Source: Pedobacter roseus (GTDB lineage Bacteria > Bacteroidota > Bacteroidia > Sphingobacteriales > Sphingobacteriaceae). Taken from it: DNA of 64,000 bases. Made by a program: the position numbers and the translations under genes. The DNA is taken from assembly GCF_014395225.1 (NCBI RefSeq), contig NZ_CP060723.1, forward strand, positions 2,790,001 through 2,854,000, written 5' to 3'. Shown piece by piece: positions 45,942 through 56,112 of this stretch (its first letter is position 1; each line of letters opens with the position of its first letter). The notes beneath the pieces were generated by a model. The model had not been told where the DNA came from, made no database searches, and saw only the letters and a program-made list of their open reading frames with translations.

Positions 45942-47135
45942 ATGAAAACAAACAAAATATTTTTCACATGTCTATTGCTATTAATTGCAAGTAGCTGTAA
46001 GAACAAGACAAAACAAAATTTTCCGACAACAAATCAAGTAACATATGCTAATAACATGCCAATAACTCTACTCGAAGAAATCAAAAAACATTTAAAAGAT
46101 CAAGAAAGAATAGAAAGTGATGAACTATCATTTGAAAATCCATATCATTTAACAGCTAGAGATTTAGAATTATCCTCAATGATAATCTTTGAAGGGTTAA
46201 AAAGTAGTGGTTTTAGATCTATTACCGACGAAGTATTTAATCAAAAAATTAAAGAATTATTTTGTATTGATAACTTAAAAAATCAGTATTATAAAATACA
46301 TGTTAAAGATAAATATATTACCCTTTTTGGGAGGCAAAATGATGATTATAAAAGCTTAATTAAAGATGAGTTCGAAGATTTTGCATACACACAAAATTAT
46401 TATTTATTGAGAAAAGAACATCTTTTTTTCGAGTTTGTACCTTTAAAATATTTGATTAAAATAAACAAAGATAATACATATAAAATCAATATAGAACCTT
46501 ATATTATTCATAGAAATAAATATTTATTCAATAATGATAAAGCAAGCTTAGCTTGGCTTTTTAATAATGAGCAATTTATTTTAAGCAAACTACTTATTGA
46601 TTATGGTTATGACAAAGAACCAAAAATCAACAAAATGGTATTAGATTCAGTTTATAAAGAGAATACTAAATTCCCAGAATTTATAGCTTCTTTATTTTTT
46701 ATTAAGAATAAGGATTGCAAGTTGCAGATTAGAAAGAGCTTATTGAAATATGTTGAAGGCAACACTAGTGCAACAGATAATCGTTTCATTTATGCACTTG
46801 GAAGCTTTATGTATACACTATACGATGGAGATGCAAAGGATCCTAGCTATAAAATCTTCGAAGAAGATCCCTCCAAAAAATTCACTGAAGTAGAAAAAGC
46901 TGAAATTGTAGCCAACATTGCCAATATCGAAAACCCTGCTATAGAAAAATATAAATCTCTAGCATCATCAGATGTATGGAATAACGCAGGCTCATCCTTA
47001 TATAATCTTTCGGTTTCGCATCCCGAGGTAATTAAAATAATTGAGCAGCACAACTATTTCGGCCTGCCTAAAATGAAAGAGATTATAGCAAAATTGCATG
47101 AAGAGGCACCACCGATAGGTGCAGATCTAGAATAG
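45942..47135 (+). CDS. Lipoprotein, probable immunity protein for the upstream effector
   Basis: 397 residues. A lipoprotein signal (lipobox IASSC, then KNKTKQ) places it in the periplasmic face of a membrane, where a peptidoglycan hydrolase would act. The mature part is helical, Lys/Asn/Ile-rich and without recognised domain. It starts 15 bp after the effector stop, the usual place for an immunity gene. Base composition is clearly more AT-rich than its neighbours (long runs of ATT/AAA codons), as is the C-terminal part of the effector, suggesting joint horizontal acquisition. Immunity function is inferred only from position and localisation. Confidence 0.65.
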   Translation: MKTNKIFFTCLLLLIASSCKNKTKQNFPTTNQVTYANNMPITLLEEIKKHLKDQERIESDELSFENPYHLTARDLELSSMIIFEGLKSSGFRSITDEVFNQKIKELFCIDNLKNQYYKIHVKDKYITLFGRQNDDYKSLIKDEFEDFAYTQNYYLLRKEHLFFEFVPLKYLIKINKDNTYKINIEPYIIHRNKYLFNNDKASLAWLFNNEQFILSKLLIDYGYDKEPKINKMVLDSVYKENTKFPEFIASLFFIKNKDCKLQIRKSLLKYVEGNTSATDNRFIYALGSFMYTLYDGDAKDPSYKIFEEDPSKKFTEVEKAEIVANIANIENPAIEKYKSLASSDVWNNAGSSLYNLSVSHPEVIKIIEQHNYFGLPKMKEIIAKLHEEAPPIGADLE

Positions 47136-47896
47136 TGGAACTCCACCCCCCTCGCTAGCGCAATTATCCCGACTGTGAAATTATAACAAAACCATTAATT
47201 CCATTCTTTTTAAGAGATCGTAACATCAGCAATCACTTAAATAAAAAATAACAAAAGAAAACACCTGATAGTATGTGAATCAAAGTCTTTTTGTATCTGT
47301 CTTTGTTAATTTGGCAGTATTATAGTATTAAAGATTGTTGTAATGTAAGGGGCTAATTAAATTAAAAGAAATGCAACCTTGAAATGAAAATGCACACGCG
47401 GTACGCGTGCGCCAACACCGGGGGTAACGCAAGTGGTAGGTTGAAACACGAACCAAGGAATCACGATTACTCATCGAAGATAATCGTAATGCAATGCGCT
47501 CTAAGATTCCTGACTGCACGGGAGTGACGATCGCATTTACATTTACTTAACGGCCCAACTCAATATACTCTGTTATCTTTTCTCTGTGAACTCTGTGGTA
47601 AGAACAGCCACGGATTCACGGAAAACACGGAATATTCATCGCGATCCGTCCCCGTATTATATCACACCCCAACTTTACGACCTCTGCGCCCAATTCTCTG
47701 CGAACTTTGCGGTTAAAAAAATCCGAATATTTAAATTAAGATTGCGCAACAACATCCATCGTTACGCAATCATTAACTAACCAAATAAATGTAATTACCG
47801 CAAAATATCAGGTAACCAATCTGATTATTTAAACGGTTTATGGTAAATTTTGGACATTCTAATCAAACCAGCATACCATGGCTTACATTTAAATCT
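47136..47896. other. Gene-free region with degenerate dispersed repeats
   Basis: No convincing gene. Two similar phrases, around 47582-47600 (TCTGTGAACTCTGTGGT) and 47695-47714 (TCTGCGAACTTTGCGGTT), and a stretch at 47500-47530 (GATTCCTGACTGCACGGGAG) look like decayed dispersed repeats. The frames at 47328-47519 and 47586-47780 cross them and were rejected. Confidence 0.5.
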
Positions 47897-49960
47897 TTAT
47901 CTGAAATCCCAGCTGATGTTATCTTTTATGGTTTTGCCATCTTTTATTACCGTGCTTTCAATTGTATTTGTACCTTTTTTAAGGGTTATATTTTCGAATT
48001 TATATAACACATTGCCATCTACCAGTTTAGGTTCGGCATTTACTTTTTTTCCGTTTAACCATAGTTTTGGGGCACCGATATTCGAGTACACCACCACTTC
48101 GGTAACCTGGTGTTTGCGTATTTTCGCCCTTCTTTCAGTTAAATAGAGTACAGGTGCTTTACTCCAGTTGGCTTTATACCAGTAAAAAGCATCTTTCTTT
48201 ATTTTGCGGTCGAAGGTTACCAGGCCCTTCATATTGCGGGCGGGCATGCTGCCACGATTCCACATCGGGGTGGCAAAATCGAACATATTCCACACATAAG
48301 AAGCCAGAATGTAAGGATGTTTGGCTATTATGGGCCATTGGATTTCATGCGTTTTCGTTTCGTAGGTTTCCGGATAATCGGGCAGGGTGTAATTGTAGGT
48401 ATCTTTTAAACCGGCCTGCTCCTGCTGGTGCAAAATATTGCCATCGGCACCATATTCTGATAAAATAACTTTATTGTTCGGATATTTCGCTTCAAGATCT
48501 GTGGCCCATTTGTCTAAACCACCTATTTTACCTTCATACCAGCCGTAATACCGGTTCATGCCCTGCACATCGGCGTTTAGGTTTGTCGGCCGATCCATCT
48601 CACCATAACCACTCACCGTAATGGTAGAGCGATAAGGATCAATCTGTTTGGCCAGATCATTTAAGTCGCGGGTTAATACTGCAGGGAAATCGGCTGGCGT
48701 TTTGCCATACACTTCATTATGTAAACCCCATAAATAAATAGAGGGGTGATTGTAATTCTGTTTAATCAGCTCCATTAACTGTTGCTTGGCATTCTCACCT
48801 TCTTCGCCTGTGTAGGTATTTACAAACGGAATTTCGGCCGAAATGATAAAACCCATGCTATCACATTGCGAATAAAGGTATTCTGATTGTTGATAGTGCG
48901 CTAAACGGATGGTGGTAGCGCCCATTTCTTTAATGATATCCAAATCTTCTTTATGCTGCGCATTGCTTAAGGCATTGCCATATTGCCAGCGGTCCTGATG
49001 CCTCGAAACACCATACATGTTATAACGTTTTCCGTTGAGCATCATGCCTTTTCCGGCCACCAGCTCAAACTTACGGATGCCCAATGGCTGCGAAACCTCA
49101 TCAATTACCTGATTATCTTTAATAAGCTGCGTAACTACCTTGTAGAGATATGGATTGTTAAAACCATCCCAAAGTGTTGGGTTTTGAACAGTCATTTGCT
49201 GGATATAAGCCTGCCTGCCCTGGGTATTTACATTGTAATTTTCTGTTTGGTGTGCTATGTCTTTCCCCACCTGATCATAAATGGTGGTTTTGATCGACAC
49301 ATCCGTTGCAGTGGCTAATTTGTTTTCTACTTTAACTTCAACCGAAATATCTGTCGATTTTTCAGAAACATTTTTCTGCGAGATATAAATCCCGGGCGAG
49401 GCATAATCGGTAGTGGTAATGTTGAGTTTATTTGTTGCAATAAGTTCAACCGAACGATAAATGCCGCCATAAATACCGAACAGGAAATGGTTTACGGGGA
49501 TAATATCCCTTTTTGCCGTATTGTTTGCCTTCACCATAATGGTGTTACTTTTACCAATTATTACCGCATAGCTAATATCTAAACAGAAAGCACTGTAAGA
49601 TCCCTTGTGTTTGCCAACCAGTTTATTGTTTACATAAACCTCGGCAGTTTGTCCTACGCCTTCGAACTTTAAAAAGAGACGTTTGTCTTTGTACTCGTTT
49701 CCAAAAACAAAATCTTTTTTATAAATGCCTTCGCCTTCGTAAAAGTTTTTGGTGTTTTGCATATCCACAGCATTCCAGGTATGTGGAAGGGTTACTTTAT
49801 CCCATTTGGTGGCGGCGCTGTCTTTTGTTTTTTTAAATAACCAATCGGCATTAAAAGGTAAGGTAATCCTGGCCTGTTGCCGGGCTGATGAAAAGCCTGC
49901 CATTATGGTAAACAGGGTAATTAAAAGTGATTTTTTAAATCTTAAAGTATCTATCTTCAT
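47897..49960 (-). CDS. Glycoside hydrolase family 2 enzyme (beta-galactosidase-like)
   Basis: 687 residues from the ATG at 49960 (MKIDTLRFKKSLLITLFTIMAGFSSA, a signal peptide). The frame extends to 50035 but the extra residues look non-coding. The GH2 order is visible: jelly-roll sugar-binding domain (WDKVTLPHTWNA, about 50-190), Ig-like domain (about 190-300), TIM barrel. The acid/base Glu is in WGLHNEVYG and the nucleophile Glu in ILSEYGADG. It is last in the PUL operon and probably removes beta-linked galactose, though GH2 also includes glucuronidases and mannosidases. Secreted to the periplasm. Confidence 0.88.
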   Translation of the reverse strand: MKIDTLRFKKSLLITLFTIMAGFSSARQQARITLPFNADWLFKKTKDSAATKWDKVTLPHTWNAVDMQNTKNFYEGEGIYKKDFVFGNEYKDKRLFLKFEGVGQTAEVYVNNKLVGKHKGSYSAFCLDISYAVIIGKSNTIMVKANNTAKRDIIPVNHFLFGIYGGIYRSVELIATNKLNITTTDYASPGIYISQKNVSEKSTDISVEVKVENKLATATDVSIKTTIYDQVGKDIAHQTENYNVNTQGRQAYIQQMTVQNPTLWDGFNNPYLYKVVTQLIKDNQVIDEVSQPLGIRKFELVAGKGMMLNGKRYNMYGVSRHQDRWQYGNALSNAQHKEDLDIIKEMGATTIRLAHYQQSEYLYSQCDSMGFIISAEIPFVNTYTGEEGENAKQQLMELIKQNYNHPSIYLWGLHNEVYGKTPADFPAVLTRDLNDLAKQIDPYRSTITVSGYGEMDRPTNLNADVQGMNRYYGWYEGKIGGLDKWATDLEAKYPNNKVILSEYGADGNILHQQEQAGLKDTYNYTLPDYPETYETKTHEIQWPIIAKHPYILASYVWNMFDFATPMWNRGSMPARNMKGLVTFDRKIKKDAFYWYKANWSKAPVLYLTERRAKIRKHQVTEVVVYSNIGAPKLWLNGKKVNAEPKLVDGNVLYKFENITLKKGTNTIESTVIKDGKTIKDNISWDFR

Positions 49961-50030
49961 TCTACTGTATAATTGAGGTTTGTATTCCTCAAGTTGTATT
50001 ATTGGTTTATATAAGGAATCGCGTTTGAGA

Positions 50031-50107
50031 AGCACGAAGCAATCTTAATGCTTCCGCTATTTTTTCCTGCCATTAGTTGCAGGATTGCTTCGTGTCTCGC
50101 AATGACG
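50031..50107. repeat. Dispersed hairpin repeat, copy 2 (truncated left arm)
   Basis: CACGAAGCAATC and GATTGCTTCGTG form the stem. The right end TCTCGCAATGACG matches the other copies, while the left outer arm is degraded. It lies between the fucosidase and GH2 genes, within the PUL operon. Confidence 0.7.
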
Positions 50108-50118
50108 GACAATTTTTA

Positions 50119-51627
50119 CTACATCTTCGCATCCATCAGTTTTGCTGATTTTGCCTTGGGCGCTACCAGTTTCATTTTGATTACAAAGGCCCTGCTGGCT
50201 TGAAAATCCTTTGGTAATGTAACATCGTAATAAGTATTTTTATCAAGGTCCAACCCGATATCCGATTGCTTTAAGGCTAAATTCTTATCACCGATTAAAA
50301 GCGCAGCTGTGCCCGGAACCTGTGTGGCATTTTTAGGTACTGCGATGCGCACAATGCCATTTACAGGTCTGTTAAATACGGTTAAGTACAAATTATCTCC
50401 CTTTTGGGTAAAATAACCCAGTTTAGAAGGTGTTAATGCTACATGACGAACACCATAAACCGCTTCAGCGTTTAGTTTCATCCATTCGCCGATCTCTTTT
50501 GCAATTTTATCTTCTTCGGGATGCATGTTTCCATTTCCATCCGGACCAAAGTTTAACACGAAATTACCGTTCATCGATACAGCATGCATCAGCATATCCA
50601 ATAAATCATCAGTGTTTTTAGTATAAATGCCCGACCAATCTTTCATATATCCCCAGCCATTTGGCGGAATGGTCATTACCGCATCCCAATCATTACCGTT
50701 TAACCATTCGAATTCGGCAGGCAGTTTGCGTTCCCAGCCCTGCTCATAATCACCCAGGATATTGCCGTTTGAATCGAAATGACGTGATCCATGCTCATCG
50801 TTACGGAAACGGGAACCAATGATCAAACCCGGATGTTTTTCACGGAGTTCTTTCTCCAGGTTGTACGTAAATTCGTAAGCACTTTTCCATGAGGCATCCC
50901 AGGTACCATCGAACCAGAAACCTTTAATTTTAGGATAATTATCCAACTGTTCTAAGAGCTGGTTGCGGGTATATTGCAGAAATTTATCAAATTTTGCTTT
51001 TTCTTCATCCGTTTTTGGGGCTTTGCCCATATAATTTGGATTGTTCCACTCCAGAATAGAAAAATAGAGATAAACATCAATGCCTTCGGCAGTGTAAGCA
51101 TCTACAATCTGTTTTACAATATCTTTTTTATAAGGAGATGCTGAAATATTATAATCAGAATATTTTGTAGGCCAGAGCGCAAAACCATCGTGGTGTTTGG
51201 TGGTAAAGATCACATACTTCGCCCCCATGTCTTTTGCCTGTTTGGCCCAGCGTTTGGCATCAAAATTTTTAGGGTTAAACTGTTTGTACAGGTTATCGTA
51301 AGTGTTTGTCCAATCTTTCGGTGCTGTTGGTCCACCCCATGAACGAATCCATTCAGAAGCAGCTGCGCCTCCCCTTGCACTCACTCCATTCCATTCGTTA
51401 CCGGCGATAGAATAAATTCCCCAATGGATAAACTGGCCTAAGCCATAACTGCGAAAAGCCTGCATATCGGCATCGGTACGGTGAGGTGGTGTTAAAGTAC
51501 CATATTTCACTTCAACTTTTTCGGCAGGTTGTTTTTTGGGCCCTGTCCACTGTGCATTTGCATGGCTTACCACAGCTGTTGTAGCAATTGCAAGCCATAA
51601 ATACCTTAATCTATTTTTCATATTCAA
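50119..51627 (-). CDS. GH29 alpha-L-fucosidase, exported
   Basis: 502 residues with a signal peptide ending SHANAQ. The GH29 barrel is clear: FIHWGIYS, AKYVIFTTKHHDGFALWP, and the nucleophile Asp in IKGFWFDGTWDASW. The C-terminal beta-domain begins near VALTPSKLGYF. It removes terminal L-fucose from glycans. It is one of two GH29 genes in this locus (30 % or so similar by eye, not measured), so the two may differ in linkage preference. It starts 12 bp after the GH20 stop. Confidence 0.93.
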   Translation of the reverse strand: MNMKNRLRYLWLAIATTAVVSHANAQWTGPKKQPAEKVEVKYGTLTPPHRTDADMQAFRSYGLGQFIHWGIYSIAGNEWNGVSARGGAAASEWIRSWGGPTAPKDWTNTYDNLYKQFNPKNFDAKRWAKQAKDMGAKYVIFTTKHHDGFALWPTKYSDYNISASPYKKDIVKQIVDAYTAEGIDVYLYFSILEWNNPNYMGKAPKTDEEKAKFDKFLQYTRNQLLEQLDNYPKIKGFWFDGTWDASWKSAYEFTYNLEKELREKHPGLIIGSRFRNDEHGSRHFDSNGNILGDYEQGWERKLPAEFEWLNGNDWDAVMTIPPNGWGYMKDWSGIYTKNTDDLLDMLMHAVSMNGNFVLNFGPDGNGNMHPEEDKIAKEIGEWMKLNAEAVYGVRHVALTPSKLGYFTQKGDNLYLTVFNRPVNGIVRIAVPKNATQVPGTAALLIGDKNLALKQSDIGLDLDKNTYYDVTLPKDFQASRAFVIKMKLVAPKAKSAKLMDAKM

Positions 51628-51639
51628 ATTTTGTGCGTG

Positions 51640-53230
51640 TTAATCTTTATAGTTCAATGGTTTCTTTCTTTTTACCGGAATTTCGGGGTGCAGCAATGTT
51701 TTTGAAGGATCATAATAATATAACCCAGCTTTATTATAAAGCAATAAATGTTGATTTAAATGATTGCTGAAAACTTTAAAATCTTTCTTTTGTTGAGGTG
51801 TCCAGGCAGCTTCGGCCAGCGCCGCAATCCGCGGAAAAAGCAGGTAATCCAAACGGGCATTATTATCTACTGTTTCTGTCCAAAGGTTGGCTTGAATACC
51901 TAAAATGAGTGACTTTTCCCTGTCATTTTCGGCATAAGCACTTGCGTCAAACGCATAAACCTTTTCAATGGGATTGTATAATTTATTCCATTTCCGGCCA
52001 TATTGATGCGTGCTATCCTGAACAAAATCGAAATATAAGGGTAACCTTGGACATAAAACCGTTGGGTAGCCTTTGCTTAAAGCGGTACGGAGTTGTTCGG
52101 GTTTTTCCTGTCGCCACCAGAAGATAATGGTTTTATCTTTGGGGAGACCGACATCGGCCATTTCATCCCAAAAAATAGCCCTGGCATTGAGCTGATATAA
52201 GGAATCAGCCATTCGTTTCATAAAATAATTTTCTACCGCAGCATTGTCCTTCAGGTTTTCGCGCTCGCGGAGCTTTAAAATATCCGGATTGCTATTCCAT
52301 TTTTCATTACCAAAACTCACTTCATCGCCTCCAAATGAATTAATGCAGCGGGAAAAAGCACATTGGTTTCTTTTAAAATATCAGTGAGGTAAGTGTACGT
52401 TTTCTCCAATCCGGGATTAAAGGTAAATTCGGGATGACCTGCCGAACCACCTCCGGAATATTCGGGATAGGCTTTATTGGCTGCAGTGGCATGTCCGGGC
52501 ATATCGATTTCAGGGATCACCTTAATATAACGTTCGGCCGCATAAGCGACAATTTCTTTAATATCGGCCTGGGTATAAAACTGTGCCTGAAAATCAGGAT
52601 TCAGATAATCGCCAATGCCCCCAATGAGTGCTAAACTGGGATATTTTTTAATTTCCAGACGCCAGGCAGGCTCATCAGTTAAGTGCCAATGAAAAGTATT
52701 GAGTTTATAAAAAGCCATCCAGTTTAAAATGGATTTTACTTTCTCTTTACCAAAGAAATGACGTGATTCATCCAACATAAAACCCGCCAACCATAAGCAG
52801 GTGCATCCGTTATTTCGGCAACCGGAAGCTGATTGTTTTTGCTCGTTAGCATGAGCTGAAGCACTGAAATTAAACCGTAAAAAATCCCTTGTGGATGATT
52901 TCCTAAAATGATAATCTGATCGGTTTTAATGCTGATCTGGTAAGCGCTCGAATCGGTTTTTTTCTTCTTTGGTTTTAGCATCAGCATGATCTTTGCCGAT
53001 CCGTTTTTTTGTTGTATAGTGATCCCTTTCTGGCTCAACAGTTCATTTTGAAAGTAATAGGCAACCGTTTTTAACTGATCGCTATTGTAAGCAATAGTAA
53101 CCTTGCTGTTCAGGGTGAAAAAGCCCGTGCCGGCAATAAAATTTACAGGCATAGGGATAATGGCTGCCTGTTGCTGCGCCAGTGCATCCGTGTAAATAAA
53201 TAGTATAAATGATAGATATAAAAACCTCAT
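51640..53230 (-). pseudogene. GH20 beta-N-acetylhexosaminidase, two one-base frameshifts
   Basis: Three frames form one 530-residue enzyme. The first (from 53230) has a signal peptide, the GH20b domain and DAPAYGWR. Adding one G at 52783-52785 joins it to GFMLDESRHFFGKEKV, and another G at 52331-52332 gives LIHLGGDEVSFGNEKW. The second repair recreates the catalytic Asp-Glu of GGDE, which is absent from every single frame. Further GH20 landmarks are FHWHLTDEPAWRLEIK, IPEIDMPGHA and the late WDEM and QANLWTE. It should cleave terminal beta-GlcNAc/GalNAc. Its ATG overlaps the preceding fucosidase stop (TAATG), so it is in the PUL operon. Confidence 0.88.
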
Positions 53231-54627
53231 TAATTGGTCGTTATTTTTAATACATAAACAGGAATTATATTTTTTTTCTTAAAATCATCTGGCAGGTTCA
53301 ACTTCAGTTCCTGATCACTTAGCGCCCACCGAACTTTGTTTTTATTGCCCAATAATTCAATATTTTTAATGCTAATTTTATTTTTATTAATCTGTTTGAG
53401 TGTTACGTTTGCTGATTGCCAGCTTCTTAAAAAAGCATATACCACTTTATCTTTGCTGGTATAATACACGTCAGGGACGATATTTTTGGGTGTACCATCA
53501 AAAACTGCATCTTTAATGGCGCTTTTACTTTCTTCGATACTGACATTGTTATTTATTTCCCTGGTATTTTCTTTCACCACTAACCAGGGATGACTATTGT
53601 AAATGGCTTCGTGGTTTACATCCATCCATTTACCAACCGCTTTTAATCTTTCGGTAGCCCAATCGGGAAAAGTTCCATCGCCTTTGGGGCCAACATTTAA
53701 TAAGAGGTTACCGCCATTAGCCACTACTTCTACCAGGTGACGGGCCAGTACTTCCGGGGATTTCCAAAGGCTATCGTGACGGTTATAACCCCAGTTTTGT
53801 CCGATGGTTAAGCAGGATTCCCATGCTTGTTTTGATGAGGGCGTTAATGATTGTTCTGAAATTGAAAAATCGCCATATCCATTTCCAATTCTATTGTTTA
53901 CCAAACAGTTTGGTTGCAGTTTATTAACTAAAGCTTTAAGTTCGGCGCTTTCTTTTTTACTGATCAGTTCGGGGGTATCGAACCATAGTACGCCAATCGG
54001 GCCGTAGCTGGTTAAGAGTTCTGTAATCTGTGGTTTAACCTTTCTTTCGAAATAGCGGTTAAACACTTTTGCATCTTCATTTGGGTAATCCCAGGTATTG
54101 CTCCTGCCCGCTTTTACCGGCCAGTTGGTGGGCACATCGGGATCCTGCCAATCTCTGCCCAAAGAATAATAAAGGCAAAGGGTAATTTTATATTTTTTGC
54201 AGGCTTTGGCGAGTTCGGCTATCGGATCGCACTTAAAAGGGCTTTTTTTTACAATATTATAATCGCTGCTGGCCGAATTGTACATGGCAAAACCATCGTG
54301 ATGTTTGGCCGTAAAAACAATATATTTCATACCAGTTTCCCTGGCCTGTTTTACCCATGCATCTGCATTAAATTTTATCGGGTTAAACTGACTAGCAATG
54401 GTTCCATATTCCTGTACGGGAATACGCTCATAAAGCATAAAATGCTCTCCACCTTTAACTTTATGGCCTTTCCAGTCGCCCGCAGTTTGGGCATACAGTC
54501 CCCAATGTAAAAACATGCCAAATTTTTCCTCTCTAAACTGTTCCAACGCATTATTTTGCACTGTTTGCCCAAACAATAGCTCGGCAAACAGTGCAAACAA
54601 CAGGCTTAAAAAAAGCGTTTTTCTCAT
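53230..54627 (-). CDS. GH29 alpha-L-fucosidase, exported, second copy
   Basis: 465 residues, signal peptide ending LLFGQ. GH29 motifs: MFLHWGLYAQTAGDWKGH, MKYIVFTAKHHDGFAMY and the nucleophile Asp in IGVLWFDTPELIS. GGNLLLNVGPKGDG closes the barrel and a short beta-sandwich domain follows. It is translationally coupled to the GH20 gene (TAATG). Differences from the neighbouring GH29 in the active-site loops suggest it prefers another fucosyl linkage, which is inference. Confidence 0.93.
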   Translation of the reverse strand: MRKTLFLSLLFALFAELLFGQTVQNNALEQFREEKFGMFLHWGLYAQTAGDWKGHKVKGGEHFMLYERIPVQEYGTIASQFNPIKFNADAWVKQARETGMKYIVFTAKHHDGFAMYNSASSDYNIVKKSPFKCDPIAELAKACKKYKITLCLYYSLGRDWQDPDVPTNWPVKAGRSNTWDYPNEDAKVFNRYFERKVKPQITELLTSYGPIGVLWFDTPELISKKESAELKALVNKLQPNCLVNNRIGNGYGDFSISEQSLTPSSKQAWESCLTIGQNWGYNRHDSLWKSPEVLARHLVEVVANGGNLLLNVGPKGDGTFPDWATERLKAVGKWMDVNHEAIYNSHPWLVVKENTREINNNVSIEESKSAIKDAVFDGTPKNIVPDVYYTSKDKVVYAFLRSWQSANVTLKQINKNKISIKNIELLGNKNKVRWALSDQELKLNLPDDFKKKNIIPVYVLKITTN

Positions 54628-54678
54628 TTTTGAATAGGATTTGAAGCGTTTATCATCAGCCTGTTATAAATATAATCA

Positions 54679-56112
54679 TTAAAGGGCAATCACTTTTATG
54701 GATGATGCTTTATCGTTAAAAGTAGAAACATAACTGCTCGAAGAGGTTAACTCGATGCTGCTTCCGGTAAAGTTATCTCCGTCATACATAATCACTTTCA
54801 CCCCTAAACCTACATTAACTGATGAGACATCGTTATTGCTAATGCCACGGCTGATCAGATCGGCGGTGGTGTACTGGCCAACAGGTAATGATATGCCATA
54901 ACCTCCATAACTGGCATTCTGGAAAAATTTAGCTGAACCGTTTGCACCGATCTGTGGTACACCATTTAAAAAAGAAAAGGTATAAGTTTGGGTAATTACG
55001 TTTCCGTTTTTAAGCAGAAGTTTGGCTTTTAACTCATAAGGCTCATTAGTTTTATAATAAAGTTCGCTTAATGGAATGTTTCCGGCAATGGTATTTCCTG
55101 TTCCAGGTGTAAACCTCCAGGTAACGGCATTATAATCTTTATTCACCCCTGTTCCTTCGTTGTTTACGTTGGGATCCATATAAACTAAAATGTCGGTAAC
55201 CTCTTTGTTGCTGGTAAAACTACCCGATAAGTTGAAGGCCTGAGTCGTGCTATTGAACGTTGCATTGGCATTAATTGTAGTGGTAGCACTTTCGTAAGGT
55301 ATTTCTATAGGTAATGGATTTTGAAAAACCTCGTTGCGGTTTAAAATAGCCGCATCAACCCCGGTTAAAAATGTAGGCTGACCTTTGCTAAAACTTACGT
55401 TTCCGGATCCCATTAAAGAAGTACCTAAAGTAGGCTCTTCTGAGGCATATTTAGCATGATCGTGCGGAAGATTTAAGCCGTGGCCAAGTTCGTGCAACAT
55501 TCCACCCAAATAGTTAGAGTTAGGATTCGGAATTTTATCAACCGCCATATTTACATTATCCAGTGCGAAGCAATTTTTACCCAATCCGTAAAATGGTTGC
55601 CCGCCTCCATCGGTTCGCTGTGGCAATAAAATGAGCATGTGGGAAGAATTGGAAAATTCTGACGCATGCGTAGCTTTGTAGGCATTTATTTCATTCAGGA
55701 TTTTGCTTCCTGATATGCTCGAATCATAAGGATAATCTGCCTGTGGTCCTGCGGCAGGAATCTCTATGAATTTAATGAGGTTGGTAGAATCAACCCTGGC
55801 TAATCCCAAATATTTGTCGTAACCGTACCTTAACATTTCGGTATGAAACCAGTTTTGAAAATGCGTAAACAATGTCGTCAACCTGGTTTTGTAATCAGGA
55901 AGCGCCGGATTATCGGTAGGCACAAACATGACAATGTTAAGATTTTTGGTATTGGTTACAAAGCCAGGCGTGGTAGAGCTTAGCGTCGATTTGGTTAATT
56001 TTGCCTGGTTGGTTTCTGGTTCTGAAACCTGGGCTTTTTTACAGCTACTCATTAAAATGCCGCTCGAAATTGTCAAAAGCAAGGCAAAGCAAAGTTGTTT
56101 TTTGTTTTTCAT
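54679..56112 (-). CDS. Metzincin-type metalloprotease lipoprotein with C-terminal beta/gamma-crystallin domain
   Basis: 477 residues. Lipobox MSSC followed by KKAQVSEP. The zinc motif is HELGHGLNLPH (His207, His211, His217), the extended metzincin form, with a Met-turn candidate GTSLMGSGN. An Ig-like region follows (about 270-385). The last ~90 residues resemble a beta/gamma-crystallin fold (FFQNASYGGYGISLP and VIMYDGDNFTGSSIELTSS), often Ca2+-binding. Being in the PUL next to fucosidases, it may cut a glycoprotein such as a mucin so that the glycans become accessible; this is inference. Family within the metzincins is uncertain. Confidence 0.75.
   Translation of the reverse strand: MKNKKQLCFALLLTISSGILMSSCKKAQVSEPETNQAKLTKSTLSSTTPGFVTNTKNLNIVMFVPTDNPALPDYKTRLTTLFTHFQNWFHTEMLRYGYDKYLGLARVDSTNLIKFIEIPAAGPQADYPYDSSISGSKILNEINAYKATHASEFSNSSHMLILLPQRTDGGGQPFYGLGKNCFALDNVNMAVDKIPNPNSNYLGGMLHELGHGLNLPHDHAKYASEEPTLGTSLMGSGNVSFSKGQPTFLTGVDAAILNRNEVFQNPLPIEIPYESATTTINANATFNSTTQAFNLSGSFTSNKEVTDILVYMDPNVNNEGTGVNKDYNAVTWRFTPGTGNTIAGNIPLSELYYKTNEPYELKAKLLLKNGNVITQTYTFSFLNGVPQIGANGSAKFFQNASYGGYGISLPVGQYTTADLISRGISNNDVSSVNVGLGVKVIMYDGDNFTGSSIELTSSSSYVSTFNDKASSIKVIAL

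Noticed and set aside
47136..47896. Possible small genes at 47328-47519 (minus) and 47586-47780 (plus)
   Set aside because: They cross decayed dispersed repeats and have no plausible start context or domain.
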